The notes under the pieces are model-generated. The model had not been told where the DNA came from. It was given only the letters and a program-made list of their open reading frames with translations, and did not search any database. The position numbers and the translations under genes are program-made. From Maylandia zebra (Eukaryota; Chordata; Actinopteri; Cichliformes; Cichlidae), in NCBI RefSeq assembly GCF_041146795.1, contig NC_135187.1, positions 17,870,556 to 17,934,555 of the forward strand: 64,000 nucleotides of DNA, written 5' to 3'. Of this stretch, positions 44,155-56,539 are shown piece by piece. Numbering within the stretch: position 1 is the first letter of the stretch; each line of letters begins with the position of its first letter.

Positions 44155-47100
44155 TTAATATCTCCTCTCCTGTGTTACCCTGCAGGGAGTCCTTATGTAC
44201 ACTGGCTCATTTGGGATGTCCCTGGTCGTGTGGGCCATCGGAGGGGTATTCTCTGTGTTTGGAGCGTTATGCTATGCTGAGCTTGGTACCACCATCCGTA
44301 AATCTGGTGCCTCCTATGCCTATATCCTTGAAGCCTTTGGTGGTTTCTTGGCTTTTATTCGGTATGTTGTTTCAGCAGTGCACTGCTGAGCCCTTCTACT
44401 AACACAATAAACTACTCAGGCATGTGCTGTACTGGGATTAAATGGTAGACGGAAACAAAGGTTGACATTACTCAGTGTAAATAAACTAAACCTGCCTACT
44501 GTAAGCGTTACGTGAAGCGATAATTAAGATGAAAAAAATGTCTCTGTAGACTGTGGACATCCTTGATGATTGTAGAGCCGGCTTGTCAAGCTGTGATAGC
44601 CCTGACCTTCTCCAATTACCTGGTCCAGCCTTTCTACCCCACCTGTTTAGCCCCCTACGATGCCGTCCGTCTTATTGCTGCTGTCATCATATGTAAGCCT
44701 CTTTCGCTATTAATCACTCACATCATTTATTTTACCTGCTATTTATGTTTGCATGGATGTTGTAAAGGTGTAAGTGTGTTATGTAGTTTTAAGCTTGTAT
44801 CCATGCAGTGTTGGTTTAAATCTTTTTGGACATAATTAGGGAGAGATTTCTTCAACCCCAGCAAAAATAGTGTGCTGATAAAGCAGGTGAAAAATTGCAC
44901 ATCACCACATCCCATCTGTTTCTGTACCTCTGTGCTAATTTCTGTAGACAGCTCAGTTAAAGAGCTGGCAATAGAGCATTGTAACACACAAAAATTAGTT
45001 TTGTTTGTTTGTTTGGTTTTTTTTATAAACCAAAGCAATGGAAAGTTCATATACAGTTGTTTACTGTATTAGATTGTACTGTTTTACATCACGCCCCTGT
45101 AAATTGCAGTGCATACAGTGAGAGTCTTAATTAGGAGGAAGTCTTAAATGCATCTTTGTCTCCTGTGCAAGCAGGAGGATCAGTTGCAGACAGTTGAATC
45201 TTTCACGCAAAACAGCTAAAATGGATTTCCACGTGTAAATTCAGGAGAAAGGTGTTTAAAATGGTCTATTGGCTGCAGCACTACTGGAACACGCATGCTG
45301 CATTTGGAATAACTTGCATGGCGCCCATATGAAATGTGTCATTTGAAATGGGCTTCTTATGCATGTGGTTTGACTTGAACATCGAGTGATAGAGCAGATG
45401 ATGGGACAGGTGATGGAATTAATAGAAGCACGCTGTGAGATTCATTTTTTACAGGGGTGTTCCTCACAGGGTCTGAATGAACCCGGTGGTATTTGGGTGG
45501 TGCCGTGTCAGTTCTATATGAGGAGGAGTGACTTGTACCCTTTAGCTACATTCTCTAGCTGCAAGCTTTTCTAGAGCTGTAGTTTTCTACTACTTTTGTA
45601 GTTTTATACTGCTTCTTTCTTTCCATCAGGTGTGCTCACATTTGTGAACTGCATGAAAGTGAAGTGGGGTGCCATTCTTCAGGTCATCTCTACTTTTGCA
45701 AAGGTCATTGCTCTAATTGTCATCATCATTGCCGGACTGGTTAGGCTGGGACAAGGTAGGATCCCTGAATAGTCTCTATTTAGAAAACAACTATTAAGGC
45801 TACCAATTGGTCCTTAGACAACATATGTTCTAAGGCTCAAAACATGGTGCTTATATAATATTGATGATAACAATAATAGTAATTACAAATACAGCTGGAT
45901 GAAATCTGTTAAAATACATTTATCAAAGTCATTTAAAAGTTAAACTGTGGGCATGGTTAGGGTGTTGTGTGGCTAAATGAACTGTTCCTCTCTCCCTTAA
46001 GTGAGAAAAGTAAAAAAAAAAAAAACACCATACAATTTGAATAATATATGTCTTTATTATGAAAATAAAAAAATGGGATATATTTATAATGTATACCTTG
46101 TGTTGTTGTAGGTTTTAACCAGAACTTTGAGGATTCTTTCAAAGACTCCAACCTGAATCCTGGTGATATGGCCCTGGCCCTTTATTCAGCACTCTACTCT
46201 TACTCTGGCTGGGATACGCTCAACTTCATTACAGAGGAGATCAAGGACCCAGAGAGGTACGCAATCTTGTATTTATAATGCTCGTTTTACAGTAATCATT
46301 AAAATCCTTTATTCCTGGTTGTGCTTTCGATTTGTATACATAAAGTGGTGTGAAAAAAGTGTTTGTGAAGTAAGTAAAGTTACATTTTATTTATATAGCA
46401 CCTTTTAAGACCAAGATCACAAAGTGCTTCACACAGAAATACAAGGCATTTGAATTTCTGTGCACTCTTTTTTTGTATGTTTTTCACACATTTTAGATCA
46501 TCAAATAAATTTAAATATTAGACAAAGATAACACAAGTAAACACAAAATGCAGTTTCTAAATGAAGGTGTTTATTATTAAGTGGGGAAAAAATCCAAACC
46601 TACATGGGCCTGTGTGAAGAAGTGATTGTCCCCTGAACCTAATAACAGCTTGGACCACCTTTAGCAGCAACAACTGCAAGCTAGGGCTGCGATGATTCGA
46701 GTAATTCGATTATAAAAAAATTCTCGACACAAATTCTTTGCTTCAATGCTGTCGTCGTGGAAGTGGGAGCACTTCATCCACATTTGTGACTAAAATCACA
46801 CCTGCAATGCAAACAAATTTAGGAGCAGCATGTGAATAAAAAAGCTGACAACATTGAGTCCACACAGCCCGCAAACATTGGTAACACAACAGCAGCAGTC
46901 ATGTTGATGCTGGCACAGTTTAACGAGGAGCTGGAGTCTGTTTGCACACCGTGAAGAGCAAACGAAGCCATTAGCAAGACGTGAGCTCTGGTTAAGTGAA
47001 AGAAGATGTGTTTCTAGCAACCAAAACAGCAGTGCTGTTCCTGCAATCGCCAATAAAACCATTACTGGGAAAAAGTAATGACAAACTCTGACATGGAAAA

Positions 47101-50100
47101 AAAATCACATTTTATAGCTGCTCCATCCATCGCTGTTTGCTTTACACAGTGGAGAATCTGCAGTAAGCCTCAAGAAGTTGTATTAAGATATACAGGTGAA
47201 TTGTTAATTGTTAATCTGATACCATGTTTAAATTATACAGCAAGCTGTATAATTTAACTAAGAGCAGCCATCCTATTGATGCTTGAAGCAGGGGTGAATC
47301 TAAAGGGGGGCACTGGGTGTACTAGACCTATCATGTTTCGGCTGTGTGCAGGCAGGAATTGGACCCAAACGCAAACTCACTAGTGTTGAGGTTTAAATTT
47401 ATCATCTTAAATGTTTATATGCTGATTATATTGCTTTATATAAGAAACTAAACAGAATACAAGAAAGCCAAACTAAGACGCTAGACTATAGAATAAACTG
47501 GGGCAACAAAGAACTAAGAGCATAATACAAAAACTCAGAGACACAAGAAACTCAAAACACTGGGACACCGACCCAGGACCGTGACAAGACCAGATTAATT
47601 TCGAGGCTTTCATAACATTTTTCAGATTGAAAAGTTGCAATCAACAGTTCATTTTGAAAAAAACCTGTGTATATTTGTTATTGCTCAATAATAAGAGAAA
47701 AAATATTTCTTATCTAATTTCTTGATTGATTGATGGAATAACTGAGCGATTACTTGATTACTAAAATAATCGATAGCTGCAGTCCTAAATTAAGCGTTTG
47801 CGATAACTGGCAGTGAGTCTTTCACAGCGCTGTGGAGGAATTTTGGCCCACTCATCATTCTTTTGTGAAATCCCGGATGAGTCGTCAGCAGGAATATCTA
47901 AATGTCACAAAATTTGTTTTGGCTGTATCACGATACACATCGCGATATGTTTAAATAGCCTCCAAAAACAAAAAACACAGAAAGTCTCATTCCTTCACTC
48001 ATCTGAAACTCCCACTGTCCTCATATCTTTCCCTATCTGGTAGTTTATAAACACACAAGCTAAGGGCAGTGCGCCAGGTAGAAAATCTGGGAGGGGGTTA
48101 TTAATGATGCATTCACAGTGTGTGGGAGAAAAACACACTCACAGTGAATTGCATGCAGACAGCTTAATATTTCCATTGCAGTTCTTACTCGATGGTTGTG
48201 ATAAAACCATTTTATCCGTCGTACGTGGAAACATCGAGCATATTTGCCCACCCCTACCGATTACTCCCAGTGGTGAAAGTTCTCCACTGTTCCAGGTTTT
48301 CTACATTTGTGTATAATGACTCTCAATGTGGTTCATTGGAGTCCCAAAGCGTTAGAAATGGCTTTGTAACCTTTCCAGACTGACGGATGTCAATGTTTGT
48401 TTGTCAAGCGTTTCTTTAGACCTAGCGTGCTGTGGCATAATTAGCCCTTGCCAGACAGGTTCTATTTAAGTGATTTCCTGATTCAACAGGTCTGCCAATA
48501 ATCAGGCCTGAGTGTGTTTAGTGAAACTGAACTCAGCTTTCCAAAAAATGCAGTTAATCACAGTTAATTCATAATTTAACAAGATGGGCAATTACTTTTT
48601 CACACGAGACCAGAGAGGTTTGGATTGGATTGAACATTTGTCCCTTAATCAATGAAATCGTCATTTAAAAGCTGCATTTTGTATTTCATCAGGTTATCTT
48701 TGTCTAATATTAAACATCAAACATGTAAGTGTGACAAATATGCAAAACACTAGGAAATCTGGAAGGGGGCAAACACGTTTTCACACTGCTGTATTGCTAA
48801 GTAGTTTAAATCTAACAGTCTTAATGGATGCCACCTCCTATTTTTCCATTGCAGGAATCTCCCCTTGTCCATTGCCATTTCAATGCCCATCGTCACAGTG
48901 ATCTATATCTTGACCAACATAGCTTACTATGTCGTCATGGACGCAGATACAGTGCTCAACAGTGAAGCTGTTGCTGTGGTGAGTCCAAAGCTCTGTACTA
49001 GAGTCACTTTGTGTACATATCTGCATACAAGCCCTATCACATACCAGTATTTACAGCCTCTGCTCACCCTCTTAGAGGTAGGAGGATGTGATCTGTCCCT
49101 CCTGTGTTTGACTGTCGTCTCTCTGAGTCCATCTAACAGCCACTGCCTCTCGCATCTGGCTTTGGTACTCCCTCTTGGTCATGCAAGACTGTAGGAGTCG
49201 AGATGACAGGAACCTCATTTAGCTAAAGAGGTTAGCGCGCCACACAGGAACAGGAGGAGAGCTCATGATGTGATTAGTGCAGGGAGAAGGAAGATTTGTA
49301 CTTGTCAGTGGTATTTGCTAATCTCTTTTTTTTTTTTTTTTAATGGTTTACTAATGTTCTGTCATTAAGCCAGGGGTTTTCTGCCCTGTTGTAATGAAAC
49401 TGTGAGATGCAGCAAAATTTTTAGTCAGGTTTTGGAGATTAATGATGTCGAATCTCATTGTGCGCTGGTTGTACTTTGCAACTCAGCGCCACACTAAAAC
49501 ATGATGATGTTTGAACCTAAACTTGATTATATCACTAATATAATGCACCTCAGGCATGTTTGGGTTTTGAGTGGGTTAAAATGAGTGATGCCACATCGTT
49601 GTCGAGTCAAGCTTTTGGCAACAGCTCAGGTCACAATATGAACAAAGAAAATCCACTCAGAGGTTTTAAAGTGGCATCACAGTATAACATCTTTCTCAGT
49701 TCCTGCTGTTCTTCTCTTTCTAGCTGGTAACTTTTTCTTTCTCTCCTTTCTAACAAAGTGTCCTGTGAAACTGCTGTGATCTGTGTAGTTTTTTTTGTTG
49801 ACAGTATTTGTACTCATTGATTATTTGTAACAGTGTGAGCTTTACACTTTCTTCCGCCCTTGAAAAGGAAACAAAGGGGAGTAGCAGGAAACATCAGGGG
49901 TTCCCGCAAGCAGATTAGCCAGTTTGTTGGATTAGTTCTCGTGTCTTTTAATTAGTGGCACACATCTGCACTGATGAGTCACATTTTTACTAAAGTGAAA
50001 AGGAGTTACAAGCACTTTGGCTGCTTCCTCAGACATTTGCAGATGAGGTGCTGGGCTGGGCTCGTTGGCTGATTCCTCTTTCTGTGGCGATTTCCTGTTA

Positions 50101-52119
50101 CGGAGGCCTCAACTCATCAATCATTGCAGCCTCGAGGTAAACTCCTAAATCTAGTGGCCTCCATTTCTGTTTTTCCCAAAATGTATGGGTTTTTTGTTTT
50201 GTTTTGTTTGTCCTATTGCCAACTAACCAATCAGCAGCACAGTGACTTTAGTTCTTATTGAAATGTCATTTTCTCTCGCAGGTTGTTTTTCGTTGGTTCC
50301 AGAGAAGGCCACCTACCTAATGTGCTTTGTATGATCCATATTAAACGTTTCACCCCGATTCCTGCCCTACTTTTCAATGCAAGTATCCCCAATATGTTTT
50401 TTTTATTTTAATGTAAATCTTTGTGGTTCTTCATCTTTGTCATGAATGTATTTCTCTTGAACGTAATATTTGTGTCTGTTTTTGGTCGTCTTCTCACAGG
50501 GTGGCATGTCTCTGTTGTACTTGACTGTGCCAGATGTTTTCCGGTTAATCAACTACTTCAGTTTCAACTACTGGTTATTCATCGGCCTGTCGATAGCCAG
50601 CCAGATCTACCTTCGCATCAAAGATCCTGATCGACACCGACCCGTTAAGGTACCAAAAATGATGCAATGTTCTTAATAACCAAAGTGAGCTTGAAATACA
50701 AACAGGTGTAAAATTTAGCTCAGATGTGTTAGTGCAGTCAGCTCAGAGATAAAAATGAAAATAGAAATAAAGCATTAGGCAGGATGATGAGTGTAGATTG
50801 TGTGTATGAACGTCTTGTTTCTGAATGTGAGCCAATGTTTTTTATCTCATAATCTTCGACTGCACCTTGGTGCAGCCACCCAACCACATCATCCAGCTCA
50901 CAGCCCCCATCAGATTGTGAACAGACAAATAAACCAATGAGCACAAGATGTAAATGGATACATTAAAGATAGTGTGTAAAGTGTTGTTCATGGTCTGTGA
51001 AGTTTTTTTCGTTTACCCATCAACAGTGAGTGTATTGTACTGTTTACCCTCTTGTTTTGAGTTGCGACAATGTTTAAAGTCATGTCAGTCTGATCCTTTT
51101 GTTTTGTCCATTTCTCCTCCTCCCTCTCGGTAGCTGTCTTTGTTCTTCCCAATAGTCTACTGCCTGTGCAGCTTATTCCTGGTGGTGGTGCCGCTCTACA
51201 GCGACACTGTCAACTCTCTAGTGGGGATTGGTGTGGCACTTTCTGGGGTACCGATCTACTACATTTGTGTCCATCTGCCTCGCAGCTCCAGACCAGCCTT
51301 CCTTGGAAAAATGCTCAGTAAGAGAAACACTGCACTGCCTATCATAGAAGAGGTTTTGTTTGCTTTGAGGGAACTCTGAAACTCACATTTGATAGCCTTC
51401 TTATTAAAGCACTTGTCTATTACTGCTTTATCCTTTAACATTTGTGGTCTAGCTCTGAGAAAGATCAGCAAGAGCTCAGTGTCATATTTTCATAGGCTAG
51501 AACAAGCTAGCCAAGCTGTCAGTCTAGCTTTTTATTCCCTTTGAGGGGAAATGCATCCTTTATCTTCCTTGCAAATTCCCAATTGGTTTATAAAGGAAGA
51601 ATTTCCCCAAGAAACTTAAATCTAGGTACAAAGGTAGAGGATTGAAGCTAGCACGTGGTAATATGACAACAGCTATAGTATAAAGCTCTGTGAATGAATG
51701 TGGCTGTGTTAGGTTATTACTCACAACTCTTTAAAGTAGCATACCAGTCTCATATTTCCTATAGCTACCATAGAAATGTATGGAATTGCTATGGCTCTCT
51801 GTAAAGGGATTGGAATTAGTGTTTCATAGTTCAGTTTAGCATAAAACCCACCTACACTAAAGGCTTCTATAGTACAACATTTATAAAACTCTTACTGTTT
51901 AGAAATGCTACTTTTTTATACTATTAACACTGGACTAGTTTAAACAAGTAACACTTAAGGCAAATTTTTCTAATTAGCAACCCTTGAGCAGCCATCTGAT
52001 TTTTCTTTTTCTCTCTTCACACAGATGCGATATCTCTATACACCCAGAAACTGTGCATGTGTTGCGTGGCATCGCCAGATATTGATCTGGACAACATAGA
52101 CCCGGGGAAGATCGAATGA
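43702..52119 (+). CDS. slc7a7: slc7a7-like y+LAT amino-acid exchanger light chain
   Basis: Eleven coding exons: 43702-43830, 44186-44361, 44550-44692, 45630-45755, 46112-46256, 48855-48978, 50033-50136, 50282-50378, 50500-50649, 51134-51317 and 52025-52119. All phases agree and the product is 490 aa. It is a 12-helix LAT-family transporter: [15 protein letters not shown] forms the unwound first helix, and [20 protein letters not shown] and [20 protein letters not shown] are family blocks. Cys134 in YPTCLAPY should form the disulfide with the SLC3A2 heavy chain. The y+LAT role is export of cationic amino acids in exchange for neutral ones plus sodium at basolateral and other plasma membranes. 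Wording such as [16 protein letters not shown] and AGLVRLGQG favours SLC7A7 over SLC7A6, but phylogeny was not run. Intron 8 uses a GC donor, and intron 5 is full of transposons. Confidence 0.93.
44088..44152 (+). repeat. (TG)n microsatellite in slc7a7 intron 1
   Basis: About 32 uninterrupted TG units end 33 bases before the acceptor of exon 2. It produces spurious Cys-Val frames. Confidence 0.97.
46682..47787. mobile_element. hAT-type insertion inside the intron-5 Tc1
   Basis: Left end TAGGGCTGCGATGATTCGAG and right end ...ATCGATAGCTGCAGTCCTA are imperfect inverted repeats. They interrupt Tc1 sequence that would otherwise continue from ...CAACTGCAAG to AAGCGTTTGCGATAAC. The target duplication has decayed. 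A further foreign piece (about 47335-47590) with GGCAGGAATTGGACCCAAAC and GACCCAGGACCGTGACAAG is probably another repeat fragment. Confidence 0.6.
47913..48256. mobile_element. Second hAT-type insertion inside the intron-5 Tc1
   Basis: Sequence foreign to the Tc1 begins near GGCTGTATCACGATACACAT and ends CATATTTGCCCACCCCTA. These are degenerate hAT-like ends with ATCGCGATAT-type sub-terminal motifs. Tc1 sequence resumes at about 48257. No clear target duplication could be read. Confidence 0.45.
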
Positions 52120-53280
52120 TCGATGGACAGACAAACTCAGAGTAAAGTACTGTACGGGGAGATAAAGGAGGACGAACGAACACAATATGAAGCAATCTGG
52201 GAGCGGCAGACAATCGGGGCTGAGATGAGATGATCGCTGGACCTATTAAAGACGGATGGAGATGGTGCAGAGATGAGCACACCACGCTATTCGATCTCCT
52301 CCTCCTCCTCTTCTTCTCTCACACATGTGCCATAAAGAAGGAAGGAGCAGGATTTTACTCAGACTGTTTATTATAGGCAAGAGCACAAATGCAGTGTATT
52401 ATTACAATTATACTAAGTGTATATCTTAGCAGAAAATTTAGTCCAAAAATCTTGATTTTTGAACTTGAGACCTCAAAGAAGAGCAAACGGTTTTTGCACA
52501 TACATTTTTCATTTTGAAGGAGACGATATATAAAATGGTTTAAAAAAAAAAAGAGTAATTAAGGAGCGGTCCTGCTGTATATTTATGATCACAAATCTGT
52601 CATGCTGCTTTCCATCCACCACAGCTGCATGTGGGAACTTTGACATCATCTTCAGGGCTCTTTTTAAGTTCAGGCGCCTCCTAGTGGTAGCTTAAAAAAC
52701 TTCAGTTGATAAGTCATAAGACTTTCCAAAGTGTCATATAAGAGTCTGTCTCTGCTTCTGTGTGTTGTGTCTCATGTTTGTACTGTTACCTGTCACCTTG
52801 TTGCTTCATATACGTGCACACGATCCATTTAAAAGTAAAAAATCTCATGGTTTTTTTAGGTACACACCTCAGTTACACTTTAAAAAAAACCAAACATAAG
52901 GATTTCTATTGCAGATGAAATATTTAATATATTTTTTCAGTTTTTAATGTATCGCCAAGATGGGCGGTTGTCACAGAGCAGATCAATTGTTGGACCATCA
53001 TGCAGTAAAGTGAAAATTCACAGCTGTAGTGTGTTTATATGGTGTTTTGTGGTGTACTTTTTGTGTTCCTAGACTGTACGTGCCTTCAGTGAGGTGGGTC
53101 TAATGATGTGATATCGCCACATTTGTTCTTGAGCACAGTCGCCGACATGTCGCTGTAAAGTTTGCCAAATGTGTTTCAAGTCGTCATCTTTCATTAGTTT
53201 CTTCAAATTGAAGCTGCCTATCACAAAAACACAGGCAGTAGTTGTTGGTTAGCTAGAAATAATCAGTCTTTAGATTTATC

Positions 53281-53660
53281 CATCCATCCACTTATCCTTT
53301 TCAGGGTCGCGGGGGGCGCTGGAGCCTATCCCAGCTGTCATAGGGCGAGAGGCAGGGTACACCCTGGACAGGTCGCCAGTCTGTCGCAGGGCCAACACAC
53401 AGGGACAAACAACCATTTGCATTCACATTCATTTGCACATTCACACCTAGTGACAATTTGGGTTATCCAATTAACCTATCCCCACAAGCTGCATGTCTTT
53501 GGACGGTGGGAGGAAGCCGGAGTACCCGGAGGGAACCCACGCAGACACGGGGAGAACATGCAAACTCCACACAGAAAGACCCTGGCCTGATGTTGGAATT
53601 GAACTCAGGACCTTCTTGCTGTGCGGCAACAGTGCTAACCACCGTGCCACCGTGCTGCCC
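53281..53660 (-). mobile_element. SINE-like retroposon, second copy, in slc7a7 3' UTR
   Basis: Reversed copy of the 29520-29893 family. The tail (CCATCCACTTATCCTTTTCA) comes first, then the conserved GGTCGCCAGTCTGTCG and CATGTCTTTGGACGGTGGG segments. The head ends CTAACCACCGTGCCACCGTG near 53657. The copies are very similar over most of their length. The frames of 77 and 110 aa here are retroposon artefacts. Confidence 0.8.
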
Positions 53661-54202
53661 AAATTTACAAGCTGCCCCAAAACACCAATGAATGTTTTGT
53701 TTTTATTCTTCATGTTCCTCCGGGTTTTTTTTGTTTTGTTTTGTTTTGTTTTCCTCCTCTCTTGTTTTTCAGTCTTTAGATTTAAAAAAATAAAAATAAA
53801 AAATCTGCTTAGCCTCTGGACATGATTAGGAGCTAACGGGAGCACACGGTTTGTTGCTTCACGTGCTAATTTGCTTTTCGGGGATCAGTAGTCATCGGTT
53901 AAAACAAACTAGTGGGCCGTTTAAACACAAAAACAGCTGTATATGTATATTTCAGTATACTGTAATACAATGAACCTATTATTCTCAGAAAATGCAAAAT
54001 AAGAATGTTATAACATATTTGTTGTTTCATTGGGTACCAAATGTGTGTTTTCTGGGTGTTTGAAAGCTTTTGTGCTGAATGTGTCTTAAGAACCTGCTTT
54101 TTTTCCCACTGTTCTGATTTATTTTGCCAGACGAGCTTCTCCAGTGGGCTGGAAATGTGTTTGCTCACTCCGAGGCAGAAAGTGAGCTGTGTGTTTTATC
54201 TG

Positions 54203-54208
54203 AATAAA
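54203..54208 (+). terminator. slc7a7: Probable slc7a7 poly(A) signal
   Basis: AATAAA in the context ATCTGAATAAAGTTAG, the first canonical signal after the stop codon that is outside A-rich retroposon flank. Confidence 0.5.
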
Positions 54209-54225
54209 GTTAGGTACAGACTTCA

Positions 54226-56200
54226 GTGACTGGCTGTTCTTATCGTTTGCTTTGTTTGACCTGAACACACAAAGTCTCCTAGCACTCACTGCCACTTGAG
54301 GTCATCCTCTCATAACCCCCTACATCTGTAGCTTTACCCTATGGGTAAATGAGCAGCTTTGATAAAATCAAGGTTTTAAAAGTTTCCCAACTGATCAGTA
54401 TGAAAATCCACATTTTTTTAATGGTATTTTAACTGGTCCTTTGCAGGCATTTCCTTATATCACATTGGACTGAGTATCCTGGGGTTATTCACTAGTGAAA
54501 TTGTTAATGGTCTGGTCTGGAAAGGGAAGCAAATAAGCTTTAAACACAAGATGATTGATTTGGGATTTAAATATTTGCGTCGGTTCACAGCTCTCCAGGT
54601 CATGGTCGCCAGAGAGTTTGAAAAAACAAGAGGCAACTGGATTAAGTTTGCAAAGGTATTTCGTCTCTAATCCTTGCTTCTGTTCTATAATCAAATGGTG
54701 TAGAGGTCTACATGGCAGGGGACCATTAGCACCCTTGAACGTGGTGCTAATGGTCGTTGACCCACTGTTGGTCACGTGAGCCAACACGTAAACCAGTCTG
54801 AAAAAAGGCGTGGGTATTTACCATCATTGAGGGGTTGTCCCACCCCATCTGAAATAAGGAAACCAACTAACCACAAAATTAAAGTCCTGTCATTTCCTTT
54901 TGCTAGCTCAGAAGGCTCTTGAGAGTCATGTAGCTTTAAACCAGAAGTTCTTGTGTTAGATTGTGTTTTGCTGATCAGCTTTTGATAAAGTTTAGGCAGT
55001 TAATTTTCAGCAGAAAATCTGAGAAAGATTTAATTTGAAAGAAGTAGTATTACATATAGTATATGTTTTATATAGTAGATTCCAACCTAAATACTATATA
55101 ATCAAATATTTAAAAATAAATATCTGTAAAATAACACCATCATTGATTATCATTATTTTAGTAGCTCAGGCTATTCTCCTTTTTTTAAATTTAACTGTGG
55201 GTTTAGTGCAGCTCATCTGTGGAAGCATCATTGATATAATATAAATGTATAACAAACATCTGATTGGCTTGCTGTTGCAAACAGCAGGCTTGAACCTTTA
55301 GGTGGGCGGGACTTAAAGGAATATAAGGATATCCTCTCCCGCTGAAATCGCAGAGAAGCATTGAGAGCAGCCTGAAGCCTGAGTATTTGGCTCACGGTGA
55401 CACTTTGCCCATGTGTACATCAGCTGTAACACGGTAGACTCCCTACATAATAACTCACCTCCATATCTGCTTTGGGAAACAGGCTTGGATCGAGAGTGCT
55501 TTTTGCTGTGAGCGGGTGGGTTTAATTGTTATGTGTCATATGCTGCAGTTTGAAGACAGACTTAGCTTGTTGAGGCTGGGCTGATTGCAGGCCAACTACG
55601 TACAGGGTGGAGGGTCTGAGAGGACAACTGCTGTTCCCTGTTGAAGTTGTCAGCATGTGGAGTGCAGCTGATTTGTGGCATAACTGGCCTTGACCTTGGA
55701 TTTAGTTTGTTTCTGTGTTCACAAATGGGATGCTACTGTTTTATTCCTTAACTGTTTGTAGCTCAAGAAGTTTCCTTCTGATCTCAGTAATTTTATTAAA
55801 TAAATTATATTTTAAAATTTTATTGGTGTCACCTTTTGCCCACAGCTAAACTGTCATTCAGACCTAGAACCTGTTTTTATTAGAAAAGCACTAACAGCAA
55901 TGAGGAAAAGCAGAATTGTTGGTCTTTCGCACTTGTTTTTGAATCTTTCTACGGACTGGAAACTGTTTCTTGGCATCTTTTCTGCTCTGTCTACCTTCCA
56001 GTCTCCTCAGGTGGCTGCTCAAGCCCCACCTCCTGTCCATCCAAACCACATCGCCTCCCTAGAGGCTCAGTGCAGAGGCATCACATTTCAACGGGGTGTG
56101 CGCTCTGTGCTTCAGATGCTGCCCGTCGATAGGTGCTCCTGGCTGGGGGGAAGAGGCCTGAGTGTTCCTCCCCAGAACCACGGGAATTGGGTTCCACTGA
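54226..56200. other. Intergenic; no exon seen
   Basis: Mixed AT-rich sequence. A short segment at about 55290-55400 (GGTGGGCGGG, then GAGAGCAGCCTGAAGCC) resembles 58095-58195. No frame has a recognisable domain. Confidence 0.4.
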
Positions 56201-56462
56201 CTCATGCATAAAAGATAAAGCAGTGGAGGGGAAATGTAGCCGAGCACCATGACGGCTACAGAAACTACTCTCTCTCCCGCTGAGTGGAGATCAGGCAGCA
56301 GCTGAAGTGAATTCTTGGTATTAAAAGCTCAAGGCTGCTAAGGTAGTACTCTGAACACCTGATGGTCTGGAGGGAGCATCTCACCTGGGAATGGGCAGAG
56401 GAACCAGGGTGCTGCTGTTTGATGGATGAGTGGCTGTTACACACTGGCACCAGTTTGGCATC

Positions 56463-56538
56463 ATGGAACTGCCTCGACGTCTGAACTGGATGCGTAACCG
56501 AGCTTGGAGGCCTCATGGCTGCCGCAGGCACTTCAATC
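56463..56538 (+). CDS. Candidate first coding exon of an unidentified gene
   Basis: An ATG in good context (GGCATCATGG) opens a 25-codon frame reading MELPRRLNWMRNRAWRPHGC and RRHFN. It runs into a consensus donor GTAAGT at 56539, leaving phase 1. An in-frame TGA lies 36 bases upstream of the ATG, and CATAAAAG (about 56207) could be a TATA-type element. The peptide is basic and Arg/Trp-rich, and I do not recognise it. No following exon could be assigned before 63.8 kb, so this could be the start of a long gene or chance. Confidence 0.3.
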
Positions 56539-56539
56539 G

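Larger units (their letters stand above)
46343..48791. mobile_element. Tc1-type element with internal deletion, in slc7a7 intron 5
   Basis: The left end AAGTGGTGTGAAAAAAGTGT and right end ...AACACGTTTTCACACTGCTG are inverted and flanked by TA. Sub-terminal sequence (ACAAGTAAACACAAAATGCAG; CAACAACTGCAAG; AGGAATTTTGGCCCACTCATC; TCCCAAAGCGTTAGAAATGG) matches a fish Tc1 family whose transposase reads on the minus strand. Most of the gene is gone. Two hAT-type insertions and a short SINE-tail-like piece (about 46366-46440) expand what remains. Confidence 0.75.
52120..54225 (+). other. slc7a7: slc7a7 3' UTR (inferred extent)
   Basis: From the stop codon to just past the AATAAA at 54203-54208 there is no other exon. 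The A-rich AATAAA-like run near 53787 follows the retroposon copy and is a less likely signal. About 380 bp of this UTR is the reversed SINE-like element at 53281-53660. Confidence 0.5.

Noticed and set aside
44091..44402. Cys-Val-repeat frames
   Set aside because: Produced by translating the TG microsatellite in front of slc7a7 exon 2.
53458..53825. Frames of 77 and 110 codons in the slc7a7 3' UTR
   Set aside because: Nearly identical frames appear on the other strand at 29332-29855; both are translations of the same SINE-like retroposon.
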